Source of the DNA: Rhodanobacteraceae bacterium
Lineage (GTDB): Bacteria; Pseudomonadota; Gammaproteobacteria; Xanthomonadales; Rhodanobacteraceae
Direction of reading: 5' to 3'
Assembly: GCA_003142815.1 (NCBI GenBank)
Contig: PLNP01000042.1
Coordinates: forward strand, 1-64,000
Length of the DNA: 64,000 nt
A program made the translations under genes and the position numbers. This document shows positions 32,622 through 41,743 of the stretch, in pieces. The notes beneath the pieces are model-generated. The model saw nothing but the letters and a program-made list of their open reading frames with translations. It ran no database searches and had not been told where the DNA came from. Position 1 is the stretch's first letter, and each line of letters starts with the position of its first letter.

Positions 32622-35600
32622 TCAGAATTTGCCGTAGTAACCTTCTTTCAGCGCATCGAACAAATTCGCCGCGGTGTGCGTTTCGCCATCGTACTCGATC
32701 TCCTCGTTGCCTTTGACTTCCACCAGCGAACCGTCCTCGAGTTCGAAACGGTAGGTGGTGTTGGCCAAATCATGCTCCTTGACCAGGACTCCCTGGAAGG
32801 CCGCCGGATTGAAGCGGAAGGTCGTGCAGCCCTTCAGACCCTGGCGGTGCGCGTAGCGGTAGATGTCCTTGAATTCCTCGTAAGGGTAATCGGTCGGCAC
32901 GTTCGCGGTCTTGGAGATCGAGGAATCAACCCACTTCTGCGCGGCGGCCTGGATGTCGACGTGCTCGACCGGGCTGATGTCGTCGGCAGCGACGAAGTAA
33001 TCGGGCAGCTTTTCCTCGGCTTCCTGCGACAGCGGCATCGCCTTGCCGTTGATGAGTTCGCGATAGGCGAGCAGCTCGAAGCTGAACACTTCGACTTTTT
33101 CCTTGGACTTCTTGCCCTCGCGGATCACGTTGCGGCTGTAGTGGTGCGCGAAGCTCGGCTCGATGCCGTTGCTCGCGTTGTTCGCGAGCGACAGCGAGAT
33201 CGTGCCGGTCGGCGCGATCGAGCTGTGGTGGGTGAAGCGCGCACCGACCTCGGCGAGTTCCTTCACCAGCTCCGGCGCCGCCTCGGCGACGCGTTGCATG
33301 TAACGCGAGTACTTCGCGTGCAGCACGCGGCCCGCAATCGTGTCGCCGATTTTGTACCCGTCGGTGACCATCTCGGGACGCTTGCGCAGCATGTCGCCGG
33401 TGATCTCGAAATCACGCATGAGGATCGGCGCCGCACCTTTTTCCTTGGCCAGCGACAGCGCGACTTCCCAACCCGCCAGCGCCATTTCGCGCGATACGTC
33501 CTCGGTGAAGCTGCAGGCGTCGGCGCTGCCATAGCGCATCTTCAGCATGGTCAGGGTGGAGCCGAGGCCGAGGAAACCCATGCCGTGGCGGCGCTTCTGG
33601 GTGATCTCGTCGCGCTGCTGGGCCAGCGGCAGGCCGTTGATCTCGACCACGTTGTCGAGCATGCGCGTGAACACGCGCACGACTTCGCGATATTCCTCCC
33701 AGTCGAAACGTGCCTTCGGGCCGAACGGATCGCGCACGAAGGTGGTCAGGTTGACCGAGCCGAGCAGACAGCTACCGTAGGGCGGAAGCGGCTGCTCTCC
33801 GCATTGTCCTGTCACCAGCCCATTGAAGATGACGGTGTTCTTGTCCTTTTGCGTGGTGTCGAAGACGGCTTCCTCGCCGACATAGTCGATGCTAACGATG
33901 CGCGAGGCGAAGCGCTGCGTCTTGCGCAGCGCCTTGCCTGCTTTCCAGGCGAGATAGCGTTCTGTCTTGTTCGGCAGGAGAAACCCGATCTCCTGCATGA
34001 AACGCTCGCGCGATTCGCCATCCACGATCAATTCGTAGTCGGCGCTGCACGGATACTCGCGCATGCCACCGTGCCCGTCCGGCATCGCGCGCACTCGCGC
34101 ATCACGGCGCTTGCGCACGCTGCAAAACACACCGAAATTGGCGAGCAGCATCTGCACGTCCTTGAGCAACGTCTGCTGACTCGATGCGAGGCGAATCGAA
34201 CAGCTCTGGCGATAGTTGGATACGTTGACCGTGCCATCGGTCTGGAAGAGTGCGCGCAAGTAAGCGCGCACGCAGGCTTCCGACCCACGCCAGACCACTT
34301 CGGACACTTTGAGCTTGGTGGCGGCGCTGAAACCGTAGTGTTCCAGCAGGCGCGCCAACACGACCGAGCGGACGAAGACGTGGTTGCGCTCGGGCACAGC
34401 AATCGGGGCGACACGGTATTCGCGGGGAGTACCCAGCGCGGTGTGCGCGATCAGCGTGTTGACATAGGCCGCAATGCGGTCGGCCAGCGCGCGTTCCTCG
34501 CCCCACATCGCGATGACCGCTGCTTGCTGATGCTTGCCGCGGTTCGTGAAATGGCCGTCGCCGGTAATCATGCCGAGCAACAGGCCAAGATCTTCGCTGC
34601 CTTCGGTACCGAATTGTCCCTTGCCTGATTGCACCAGCAGCCGATCACCGACGGCCAATTCGTTCAACTTGATCTTGCCGCGCTCGGTGTAGAAGTCGTG
34701 CCATGCGGTCGCCTTGATCTCATAGCCGTCTTCCGTGGTAACGCGATACACCGCCGCCTTCGCGGCTGTCATGAAGGCCGGCACCGCAGGGCGCTGTTCG
34801 ACACCGTATTCGTTCGCGCCCAACGCACGCCGATCGACGGTGACTTCCAACGCCGCGCCACTGGTATGGAGATCGCCGATCTTGACCATGCCGAACTGCG
34901 TGGCCAGCCGCGTATCCGCGGTCACGCACGGGTTGGTCGCACGGATGTGCTCGCACCACCAGTTGTTGTTCATCTCGTTGACGCGGTCGATCAGGATGAA
35001 GCCCGGCTCGGCGTAGTCGTACGTCGAGACCATGATCATGTCCCATAGGTGCCGCGCCCTGATGTGGCCATAGATCTTGCAAGCGACCAGGCCGTCATCG
35101 CGGATCACGTAGTTCTTGTGCGTCGGCCAGTCGCGCCAGACGACTTTCCCCGCGTCGACGAGATCGATCTCGTGCTGTTCCTTGACGTGGATCGGGAACA
35201 CCAGCGGCCAGTCGGCGTCGGTCTCGACCGCGTCCATGAAGCCGTCGGTGATCAGCAGGCTGAGGTTGAACTGGCGCAGGCGCCCATCCTCGCGCTTGGC
35301 GCGGATGAATTCCTTGACGTCCGGATGGCTGACATCGAACGTGCCCATCTGCGCGCCGCGGCGACCGCCGGCCGACGACACCGTGAAGCACATCTTGTCG
35401 TAGATATCCATGAACGACAGCGGCCCGGACGTATGCGCGCCCGCCCCAGACACATATGCGCCGCGCGGGCGCAGCGTCGAAAATTCATAGCCGATTCCGC
35501 AACCCGCCTTCAACGTGAGCCCGGCCTCATGGACCTTGTCGAGGATGTTGTCCATCGAATCGTCGATCGTGCCGGACACCGTGCAGTTGATCGTCGAGGT

Positions 35601-35894
35601 CTTCGGCTTGTGTTCATGCGCGCCGGCGTTGGAGATGATGCGCCCGGCCGGGATCGCGCCGCGGCGCAGCGCCCACAGGAAGCGGTCGTGCCAGTAATTG
35701 CATTTCTCAGGCGTCGCCTCGACATCGGCGAGTGCCTTGGCGACGCGCTGGTAGGTGTGGTCGATGGTCGCGTCGACCGGCTCGCCCTGTTTGGATTTCA
35801 GGCGGTATTTCTTGTCCCAGATATCGTAGGACGCAGGCTGCAGGGGAATTTCCACCGCGCCACGTGCGAGCTTTTCCAAGCGCACCGTGCTCAT
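32622..35894 (-). CDS. nrdJa: NrdJa, class II (adenosylcobalamin) ribonucleotide reductase, intein-containing
   Basis: 1090 residues from the ATG at 35894 (GGGAG 11 bases upstream); an in-frame ATG at 35912 overlaps that RBS. Extein parts: residues 1-322 with TSTINCTVSGTIDDSMDNIL, GCGIGYEFSTLRPRGAYVSG, NLSLLITDGF; then CGEQPLPPYGSCLLGSVNL, APTGTISLSLANNASNGIEPSF and a family-typical end with TTFRFNPAAFQGVLV. It reduces ribonucleotides to deoxyribonucleotides with B12, independent of oxygen. An intein of 375 residues splits it at ATNP/CGEQ. Without it the extein is 715 residues (721 from the alternative start). NrdR boxes lie upstream. Confidence 0.95.
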   Translation of the reverse strand: MSTVRLEKLARGAVEIPLQPASYDIWDKKYRLKSKQGEPVDATIDHTYQRVAKALADVEATPEKCNYWHDRFLWALRRGAIPAGRIISNAGAHEHKPKTSTINCTVSGTIDDSMDNILDKVHEAGLTLKAGCGIGYEFSTLRPRGAYVSGAGAHTSGPLSFMDIYDKMCFTVSSAGGRRGAQMGTFDVSHPDVKEFIRAKREDGRLRQFNLSLLITDGFMDAVETDADWPLVFPIHVKEQHEIDLVDAGKVVWRDWPTHKNYVIRDDGLVACKIYGHIRARHLWDMIMVSTYDYAEPGFILIDRVNEMNNNWWCEHIRATNPCVTADTRLATQFGMVKIGDLHTSGAALEVTVDRRALGANEYGVEQRPAVPAFMTAAKAAVYRVTTEDGYEIKATAWHDFYTERGKIKLNELAVGDRLLVQSGKGQFGTEGSEDLGLLLGMITGDGHFTNRGKHQQAAVIAMWGEERALADRIAAYVNTLIAHTALGTPREYRVAPIAVPERNHVFVRSVVLARLLEHYGFSAATKLKVSEVVWRGSEACVRAYLRALFQTDGTVNVSNYRQSCSIRLASSQQTLLKDVQMLLANFGVFCSVRKRRDARVRAMPDGHGGMREYPCSADYELIVDGESRERFMQEIGFLLPNKTERYLAWKAGKALRKTQRFASRIVSIDYVGEEAVFDTTQKDKNTVIFNGLVTGQCGEQPLPPYGSCLLGSVNLTTFVRDPFGPKARFDWEEYREVVRVFTRMLDNVVEINGLPLAQQRDEITQKRRHGMGFLGLGSTLTMLKMRYGSADACSFTEDVSREMALAGWEVALSLAKEKGAAPILMRDFEITGDMLRKRPEMVTDGYKIGDTIAGRVLHAKYSRYMQRVAEAAPELVKELAEVGARFTHHSSIAPTGTISLSLANNASNGIEPSFAHHYSRNVIREGKKSKEKVEVFSFELLAYRELINGKAMPLSQEAEEKLPDYFVAADDISPVEHVDIQAAAQKWVDSSISKTANVPTDYPYEEFKDIYRYAHRQGLKGCTTFRFNPAAFQGVLVKEHDLANTTYRFELEDGSLVEVKGNEEIEYDGETHTAANLFDALKEGYYGKF
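33804..34928 (-). other. LAGLIDADG intein within NrdJa
   Basis: 375 residues, in frame. It starts with Cys (CVTADTRLATQFGMVKIGDL, block A), has a block B-like EIKATAWHDFYTERG (TxxH, His present), two dodecapeptide motifs LGLLLGMITGDG and YLRALFQTDGTV of a LAGLIDADG homing endonuclease, and ends block F/G DTTQKDKNTVIFNGLVTGQ. The last intein residue is Gln, not the usual Asn, and the +1 extein residue is Cys (CGEQ). The insertion site interrupts the highly conserved NPCGEQ stretch of class II RNRs, a known intein hot spot. Confidence 0.93.
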
Positions 35895-36104
35895 TCTTTT
35901 TATATCTCCCATATTTCGACCGGGATGCGCCCCGGCTCCGTTACCATCATTGACCTTCGCCCCTTGCGCCGCGCACTGTTGCGCGAGTCACGCGTACCGC
36001 CAACACCGCCTCCACTGAAAACCGCACCCCTTGTGCGCGCGCCGCGAACTGGGTCTGCGGCTGGTTTTGCCAGATGACAGCGGTATTGCACAACCCGCGC
36101 CAAT

Positions 36105-36152
36105 ACCCAATTTGTGGGCTTGGTACGTATGCTAGAACACAAGATATTGTGG
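36105..36152. promoter_or_regulatory. Pair of NrdR boxes
   Basis: ACCCAATTTGTGGGCT (36105-36120) and ACACAAGATATTGTGG (36137-36152) resemble the NrdR consensus ACACWATATATWGTGT. Their spacing is 32 bases start to start, three helical turns, the arrangement typical of NrdR-controlled operons. They lie 210-260 bases upstream of nrdJa, implying repression when dATP is plentiful. Confidence 0.75.
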
Positions 36153-36346
36153 CGCCTCGACTAACCTACGCGCGCCCACCGATGATGTAAAGCGCTTTTT
36201 CTTGACGCCACGCCAGACGTGGCGCCGCGGCTGAACAGGTGACGTGGAACGCGTCCGCGGGCGGGCGCATCCCGGAAACCTGAGCCGATTTGCGCGGTCT
36301 CACCGATCCGCCGATGCTTGAACTTTTCCGCGACCAGGACGCCGCC

Positions 36347-37750
36347 ATGCCCAACCTTCGCCCAGATTTCCGTCGCCGCCATATCGCCGCCGCGACTGTG
36401 CTGTGGATCGGCCTGTTGCCGTGCGCGTTGTTGCCACTCGCCACGCAGGCCGCGCTGCCACCGGTCATCGACGGCCAGGCATTGCCCTCGCTCGCGCCGA
36501 TGCTGGATGGGGTGACCCCGGCGGTGGTGAACATCGCCTCGAAGACGCACGTCGCGGTACGCAATCCGTACTTCGACGACCCGGTGTTCCGGCGTTTCTT
36601 CGGTATCCCGAACACGCCGCAGGAACGCGTGCAGCAGTCGCTCGGCTCCGGCGTGATCGTCGATGCAAACAAGGGTTACGTGCTGACCAACAATCACGTG
36701 ATCGCCGGCGCCGACGATATCTCGGTCACGATCGCCGACGGCCACACGGTCAAGGCCAAGGTGCTCGGCACCGATCCCGACACCGACCTCGCAGTGCTGC
36801 AGATTCCGGTTGCCGGCAACAAGCTGACCGCGCTGCGGCTCGCCGATTCGTCGAAGCTGCGCGTCGGCGATTTCGTGGTTGCGATCGGCGAACCGTTCGG
36901 ACTCGGCCAGACCGTCACCTCCGGCATCGTCTCCGCGCTCGGCCGCTCGGGCCTGCGCGGCTCGGGCTACCAGAACTTCATCCAGACCGACGCCTCGATC
37001 AACCCGGGCAATTCCGGCGGCCCTCTGGTCAACCTGCGCGGCGAACTGGTCGGCATCAACTCGATGATCTACTCGCCGTCCGGCGGCAACGTCGGCATCG
37101 GTTTCGCGATTCCCTCGAACCTCGCCGCCGACGTGATGCGCCAGCTGATCGTGAGCGGCGAAGTCAAACGCGGCGCGCTCGGCGTCGAGGCGCAGGACAT
37201 CACTGCGCAAATCGCGAACATGCTCGCGCTGACCGACACCAAGGGCGCGGTCATCACCCGCGTGCGCGCCAACACGCCGGCCGCGACGGCCGGCCTCAAA
37301 CCCGGCGACGTGATCGTCTCGCTGGACGGCAAACCGGTCGCCGGCGAGCAGGACCTGCGCAACATCGAGGGCCTGACCGCGCCCGGCGCTGCGATCAACG
37401 TCGGCGTGCTGCGTGACGGCAAGCCACTGACGATCAACACCGCGCTCAAGGCGACCGAGCTGCGCACGCTGAAAGGCGAAAGTCTGGACAAGCGCCTCGC
37501 GGGCATCCAGTTCGGCGATGTTGACGCGAGCCTGCGCCGGCTGGGCGTGGCTGGCGTCAGCGTGACCCGTGTCGCCGAGAACAGCCGTGCGTTCACGAGC
37601 GGCTTGCGCGATGGCGACATCATCATCGCGGTGAACCGGCGCGACCTCGCCGGCGCGAACGATTTCAGCCAGCTCGTCGGCGCACATCCGCGCCAGTTGA
37701 TGCTGACTCTGCTGCGCGGCGACGAGGCGTACTACCTGCTGCTGCAGTGA
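36347..37750 (+). CDS. degQ: Do-family periplasmic serine protease/chaperone (DegQ-like)
   Basis: 467 residues from the ATG at 36347; upstream in-frame starts exist. Signal peptide ends near ATQAALPP. Trypsin-like domain with catalytic His in TNNHV (about 116), Asp in TDLAVL (about 146) and Ser in NPGNSGGP (about 222), followed by two PDZ domains (LGVEAQDITAQIANM... and LAGIQFGDVDASL...). It degrades or refolds damaged envelope proteins. DegP versus DegQ cannot be settled by sequence; the LA loop is short, which favours DegQ. Confidence 0.92.
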   Translation: MPNLRPDFRRRHIAAATVLWIGLLPCALLPLATQAALPPVIDGQALPSLAPMLDGVTPAVVNIASKTHVAVRNPYFDDPVFRRFFGIPNTPQERVQQSLGSGVIVDANKGYVLTNNHVIAGADDISVTIADGHTVKAKVLGTDPDTDLAVLQIPVAGNKLTALRLADSSKLRVGDFVVAIGEPFGLGQTVTSGIVSALGRSGLRGSGYQNFIQTDASINPGNSGGPLVNLRGELVGINSMIYSPSGGNVGIGFAIPSNLAADVMRQLIVSGEVKRGALGVEAQDITAQIANMLALTDTKGAVITRVRANTPAATAGLKPGDVIVSLDGKPVAGEQDLRNIEGLTAPGAAINVGVLRDGKPLTINTALKATELRTLKGESLDKRLAGIQFGDVDASLRRLGVAGVSVTRVAENSRAFTSGLRDGDIIIAVNRRDLAGANDFSQLVGAHPRQLMLTLLRGDEAYYLLLQ

Positions 37751-37907
37751 TGACACAAGGCGCGCCCGCGCTCATTGCGTGGGCGCGCCGAAAGACGCCG
37801 GCAGACGCATCGCGTGCGCGCTTCGTGACCTGGAGCCGCAGCAACACGCGGGGGCGCGTGATAAAGTTGCGCACTGCTTTTCCCTCCATTTTCGCGAAAC
37901 CATCACC

Positions 37908-39224
37908 ATGTCACCACGCGTTGCCGTCACGTCCTTCGTGTTTGCTTTCCTGCTTGCCTGTATTGTTTCGCCCACCCACGCAGCGGCGGCGCAGGACGCA
38001 CTGATCTGGCGTGGTGACCAAGCCACCGGCCGCGCGATCATGGACGACCTCGCCAAGGAATACGCGAAGGAAAAGAAGGGCAAGATCACCCTGCAGCCGT
38101 TCAGCACCGTATCCGGTCTCGACGCGGTCGCGCAGGGCAGCGCTGACATCGGCGGCAGCGCGCGCGGCAAGTACGCGCGTCGCGCCGAAGAGGCGAACAT
38201 CAACTTCGTGCCGGTTGCGCTCGATGCGGCCGTGCCGATCACCCACCCGCGCAATCCGGTCAGCAGCCTCACGCTGAAGCAGATCCACGACATCTACTAC
38301 GGTCGCATCACGAACTGGAAGGACCTCGGCGGCGAGGACAAACCAATCAACCTGTACGCGATCGCCGCGCCGCTGGATGGCATCGAATTCTCCCTGCGCG
38401 AGCTCGTGTTTCACAACGGCGACCAGAGAGTCGCCGCACCGCGGCTCTACCTCAACACGACCAAACTCGAGGAAGCGGTCGCGCTCGACCCAGCCGGGCT
38501 CGGCCTGTCAACACTCGCCAGCGTGCATGCGAACAAGGGCATCAAGATGCTCAGCGTCGAAGGCATCGCAGCGTCGACTGCGACCGTTGCCAACGCAAGC
38601 TATCCGCTTTACATCACGCTGTATCTCGCCAGCCGGCTCGATTCGCCGAAGCAAGCGGAGATCGATCGTTACCTCGCGTTCCTCGACACGCCAACCGCGA
38701 AGGACATCCTGCGCCGCCATCAACTGATCCCGTATGCGGACGCGGGCGATGCCATCGCGCTCAACAACGCGCGCGTGGCCTTCATCGATGCGCACCTCGG
38801 CCGCGAAGCCAGCGGCAGTGGCGTCGCCACCCTGGCAGCGTCCGCACCGACGCCGGTGTCCGCACCACGTGCCTCGCTGGAAGCGAAGACCCGCATCGCA
38901 CCGACCGCCGAATCGACCCAGGAGGCGCGCGCGAATCTCGCCCGCGCCGAGGAAAAGAAGGCAGCCCAGATGAGCGCCGCGAGTGCGGCGAAGAAGGAAG
39001 CCGCGAAGAAGACCTCCGTCGCGCACGCGTCGAAGGAGTCAGCGCCGAAGAAGGCCGCGGCGAGCACGACCGAGAAGACCCAGGTTGCGAACGCGACGGC
39101 GGCCAAGCCGGCGACGAAGAAAGCGAACACCGTCGCGAAGGCCGAGGCTCCAAAGAAGCCCGCGACGTCGGCGAAACCGGCCGCATCGTTCGGCAACGTC
39201 AGCGGCGGCGCGGCCGGCGGTTGA
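37908..39224 (+). CDS. Phosphate/PstS-like substrate-binding protein with a Lys/Ala-rich tail
   Basis: 438 residues from the ATG at 37908. Signal peptide (FVFAFLLACIVSPTHAAAA). Residues about 30-290 form a PBP-like type II binding domain: LIWRGDQATGRAIMDDLAKEYAKEKKGKITLQPFSTVSGLDAVAQGSADIGGSARG, SSLTLKQIHDIYYGRITNWKDLGG. The last 130 residues are a low-complexity AKKE/AKKT/PAKPA tail reminiscent of histone H1 C-termini. An exported binding protein with such a tail is unusual; the tail may bind acidic surface polymers (inference). No pst transporter genes are adjacent. Confidence 0.75.
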   Translation: MSPRVAVTSFVFAFLLACIVSPTHAAAAQDALIWRGDQATGRAIMDDLAKEYAKEKKGKITLQPFSTVSGLDAVAQGSADIGGSARGKYARRAEEANINFVPVALDAAVPITHPRNPVSSLTLKQIHDIYYGRITNWKDLGGEDKPINLYAIAAPLDGIEFSLRELVFHNGDQRVAAPRLYLNTTKLEEAVALDPAGLGLSTLASVHANKGIKMLSVEGIAASTATVANASYPLYITLYLASRLDSPKQAEIDRYLAFLDTPTAKDILRRHQLIPYADAGDAIALNNARVAFIDAHLGREASGSGVATLAASAPTPVSAPRASLEAKTRIAPTAESTQEARANLARAEEKKAAQMSAASAAKKEAAKKTSVAHASKESAPKKAAASTTEKTQVANATAAKPATKKANTVAKAEAPKKPATSAKPAASFGNVSGGAAGG

Positions 39225-39246
39225 GCTCGCCGCGCACACGACATCG

Positions 39247-39972
39247 ATGCGCATCCTCGCGGTTTCGCTGGATCTCGACGACACGTTGTGGCCGGTCGAG
39301 CCGGCAATCCTCGCTGCCGAAACGCATCTCGATGACTGGTTGAAACAGCATCACGGCGCGGTCGCGGCGGCGTGGCCGATCGCCGCGCTGCGCGCGTTGC
39401 GCGAACAGGTGGTCGCGGATCGTCCCGATCTCGCCCACGATTTCACCGCGCAACGCCTGCTTACGCTCGAGCGCGCGTTCGCGAGGTGCGGCATCGGCGA
39501 CGAGCACGTCGATGCCGCATTCGAGGTCTATTACGCGGCGCGCAATCGCGTCGATTGTTACGCCGACGCACTGCCGGCACTTGAGGCAATCGCCATGCGT
39601 CTGCCCGTGATCAGCATCTCGAACGGCAACGCCGATCTCGAACGGATCGGCCTGCGCCAACATTTCCGGCACTGCATTTCGGCGCGCGAATGCGGCGTCG
39701 CGAAACCGGCCGCGGCGATCTTTCACGACGCCTGCGCGCGGCTTGGCCTCGCGCCCGGGAATGTGCTGCACGTCGGTGACGATCCACTGCTCGATGTGAT
39801 CGGCGCCCACGACGCTGGCCTGCGCACGGCGTGGTTGAACCGCAACGGTGCGCAGTGGTCGGATCACGCCGCGTCGGCCTGCGCAGAAAGACGCTTGATC
39901 GTGCCTGATCTTGAACTGCGCGATCTCGGCGAGTTGGCGCGCTGGATTGAACAGCAGGAAGAATCCCAATAG
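39247..39972 (+). CDS. HAD-superfamily hydrolase
   Basis: 241 residues starting 22 bases after the preceding gene. HAD motifs: I SLDLDDTLWPVEP, II VISISNGNAD, III lysine in GVAKPAAAIFHDAC, IV HVGDDPLLDVIGAHDAGL. A helical cap is inserted between I and II. It resembles the YigB/YjjG group of nucleotide or FMN phosphatases. The short spacing suggests co-transcription with the binding-protein gene. Confidence 0.88.
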   Translation: MRILAVSLDLDDTLWPVEPAILAAETHLDDWLKQHHGAVAAAWPIAALRALREQVVADRPDLAHDFTAQRLLTLERAFARCGIGDEHVDAAFEVYYAARNRVDCYADALPALEAIAMRLPVISISNGNADLERIGLRQHFRHCISARECGVAKPAAAIFHDACARLGLAPGNVLHVGDDPLLDVIGAHDAGLRTAWLNRNGAQWSDHAASACAERRLIVPDLELRDLGELARWIEQQEESQ

Positions 39973-40204
39973 CTCGTCATCGCGACGATCACCGGACTGC
40001 GTTTGCAGGAGCAGACGCGAACGGAATAGCCAAGCTGAAGGCCGAGTCGCAGGATGCGGCGAGTCATCCAGCGTCGTGGCCACTCAACGAAGGAGCTGGA
40101 TGACCAGCTTCGCTGTTGTGAAGCGCCTCCGGCCTGCGTCGGCATGACGAGTAAAGCGATTCGTGTTTTCTCGAAGGATATCAATTCCACAATGAGGATT
40201 TGTG

Positions 40205-41587
40205 ATGGATGCCTGGGTGATTGCCGCGAACGCCGCCGACGCGACGCCGCTGCACGCGGTCGACCGCGAAAGCTTTGACACGACGATCGGCGCATTCGGC
40301 GCCGAAGCGCGACGCTGGTGCGCGGCCAACGCATTCGCTGGCGAGGCCGGGCACTTTCTCGCGCTGCCGGGCGCCGATGGTGGCGTGCTTGTCGTCCTCG
40401 CCGGTTGCGACCGACGCGACCCGGTGTTCGCGTTGGCCTCGCTGCCGGTGCGCCTGCCCGAAGGCCGCTATGCGCTCGACCCGCGCGGCCTCGCGCTCGA
40501 TGCCGGCGATGTCGCGCTCGGCTGGGCGCTCGGCGCGTATCAGTTCACCCGTTATCGCAAGCCCGTCCGCGCGGCGGCGCAACTGGTCATCGACCCCGCG
40601 ATCGCGCAACGCAGCGCATCGATGGCCGAAGCGATCTACCACGTGCGCGACCTGATCAACACACCGACCGAGGACCTGGGACCGGCCGAACTCGGCCAGG
40701 CGGTGCGCGCGCTCGCCGAGCGCCACGACGCGATCTATCGCGAATGGGTCGGCGACGACCTCCTCAGCGCGAATTTCCCGACCATCCACGCGGTCGGCCG
40801 CGCCAGCCATCGCGCGCCGCGGCTTGCCACGTTGACGCACGGCCCGACCGATGTGCCGCACCTGATCCTGGTCGGCAAAGGCGTCTGCTTCGACAGCGGC
40901 GGCCTCGATATCAAATCCAGCGATGGCATGCGCTGGATGAAGAAGGACATGGGCGGCGCCGCGCATGCGATCGCACTGGCCGGCCTCGTGCTCGACGCGG
41001 CATTGCCGGTGCGGCTCACCCTGCTGATTCCCGCGGTCGAGAATTCGATTGCGGGAAACGCACTCCGCCCTGGCGAAGTCATCACGACGCGCGCCGGCCT
41101 CAGCGTCGAAATCGACAACACCGACGCGGAAGGTCGCCTGATCCTGTGCGACGCACTCGCCTACGCCGCCGAACAGAAGCCCGACCTGATCCTCGACTTC
41201 GCAACCTTGACCGGCGCCGCTCGCGTCGCACTCGGTCCGGAGCTGCCAGCGCTGTTCGCGAACCGCGACGACATCGCGAATGCCCTGCTCGGCGCCGCGC
41301 AGACCGCGCGCGATCCGCTCTGGCGGATGCCCCTATGGCGCCCCTATCTGACCATGCTCGAGTCGCACCTCGCCGATCTCGCCAACGCGGGCGCGTCACG
41401 CCACGCCGGCGCGATCACCGCGGCGCTCTACCTCGAACGCTTCGTGCCGGAGGCCCAGGCATGGGCGCATCTGGACGTCTATTCCTGGAACGACTCGGAC
41501 AAGCCCGGCCATCCACGTGGCGGCGAGGCGCAGGGGCTGCGCGCGTATTTCGAGTTTCTGCAGCGGCGGTACGGCACTCGGGGCTGA
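40205..41587 (+). CDS. M17 leucyl aminopeptidase-family protein
   Basis: 460 residues from the ATG at 40205 (GAGGA 6 bases upstream; GTG 40202 possible). The C-terminal catalytic domain has VGKGVCFDSGGLDIKSSDGMRWMKKDMGGAAHA, the metal/active-site signature NTDAEGRLILCDAL and DFATLTGAARVALGPELPA. These place it among two-metal M17 peptidases (PepA/PepB group), acting in cytoplasmic peptide turnover. The preceding 230 bases contain no gene. Confidence 0.92.
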   Translation: MDAWVIAANAADATPLHAVDRESFDTTIGAFGAEARRWCAANAFAGEAGHFLALPGADGGVLVVLAGCDRRDPVFALASLPVRLPEGRYALDPRGLALDAGDVALGWALGAYQFTRYRKPVRAAAQLVIDPAIAQRSASMAEAIYHVRDLINTPTEDLGPAELGQAVRALAERHDAIYREWVGDDLLSANFPTIHAVGRASHRAPRLATLTHGPTDVPHLILVGKGVCFDSGGLDIKSSDGMRWMKKDMGGAAHAIALAGLVLDAALPVRLTLLIPAVENSIAGNALRPGEVITTRAGLSVEIDNTDAEGRLILCDALAYAAEQKPDLILDFATLTGAARVALGPELPALFANRDDIANALLGAAQTARDPLWRMPLWRPYLTMLESHLADLANAGASRHAGAITAALYLERFVPEAQAWAHLDVYSWNDSDKPGHPRGGEAQGLRAYFEFLQRRYGTRG

Positions 41588-41743
41588 GTGCCGGAGTCGT
41601 AGACCGGCGGGCCGTCAGCGCAGGCCGCGAGAGCGCATGCGGAGCAGACAAGTTCGCTCGTTGTCCCTTCCCCTGCGATAGCGGGGGAAGAACGACACAG
41701 CGCCAGACGGCTCTCGGGCCCGGCGTTCGTGACGACTTTCCGA

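Noticed and set aside
32676-34628. 650-codon frame opposite nrdJa and its intein
   Set aside because: Antisense shadow; continuous across extein and intein, which a real gene would not need to be.
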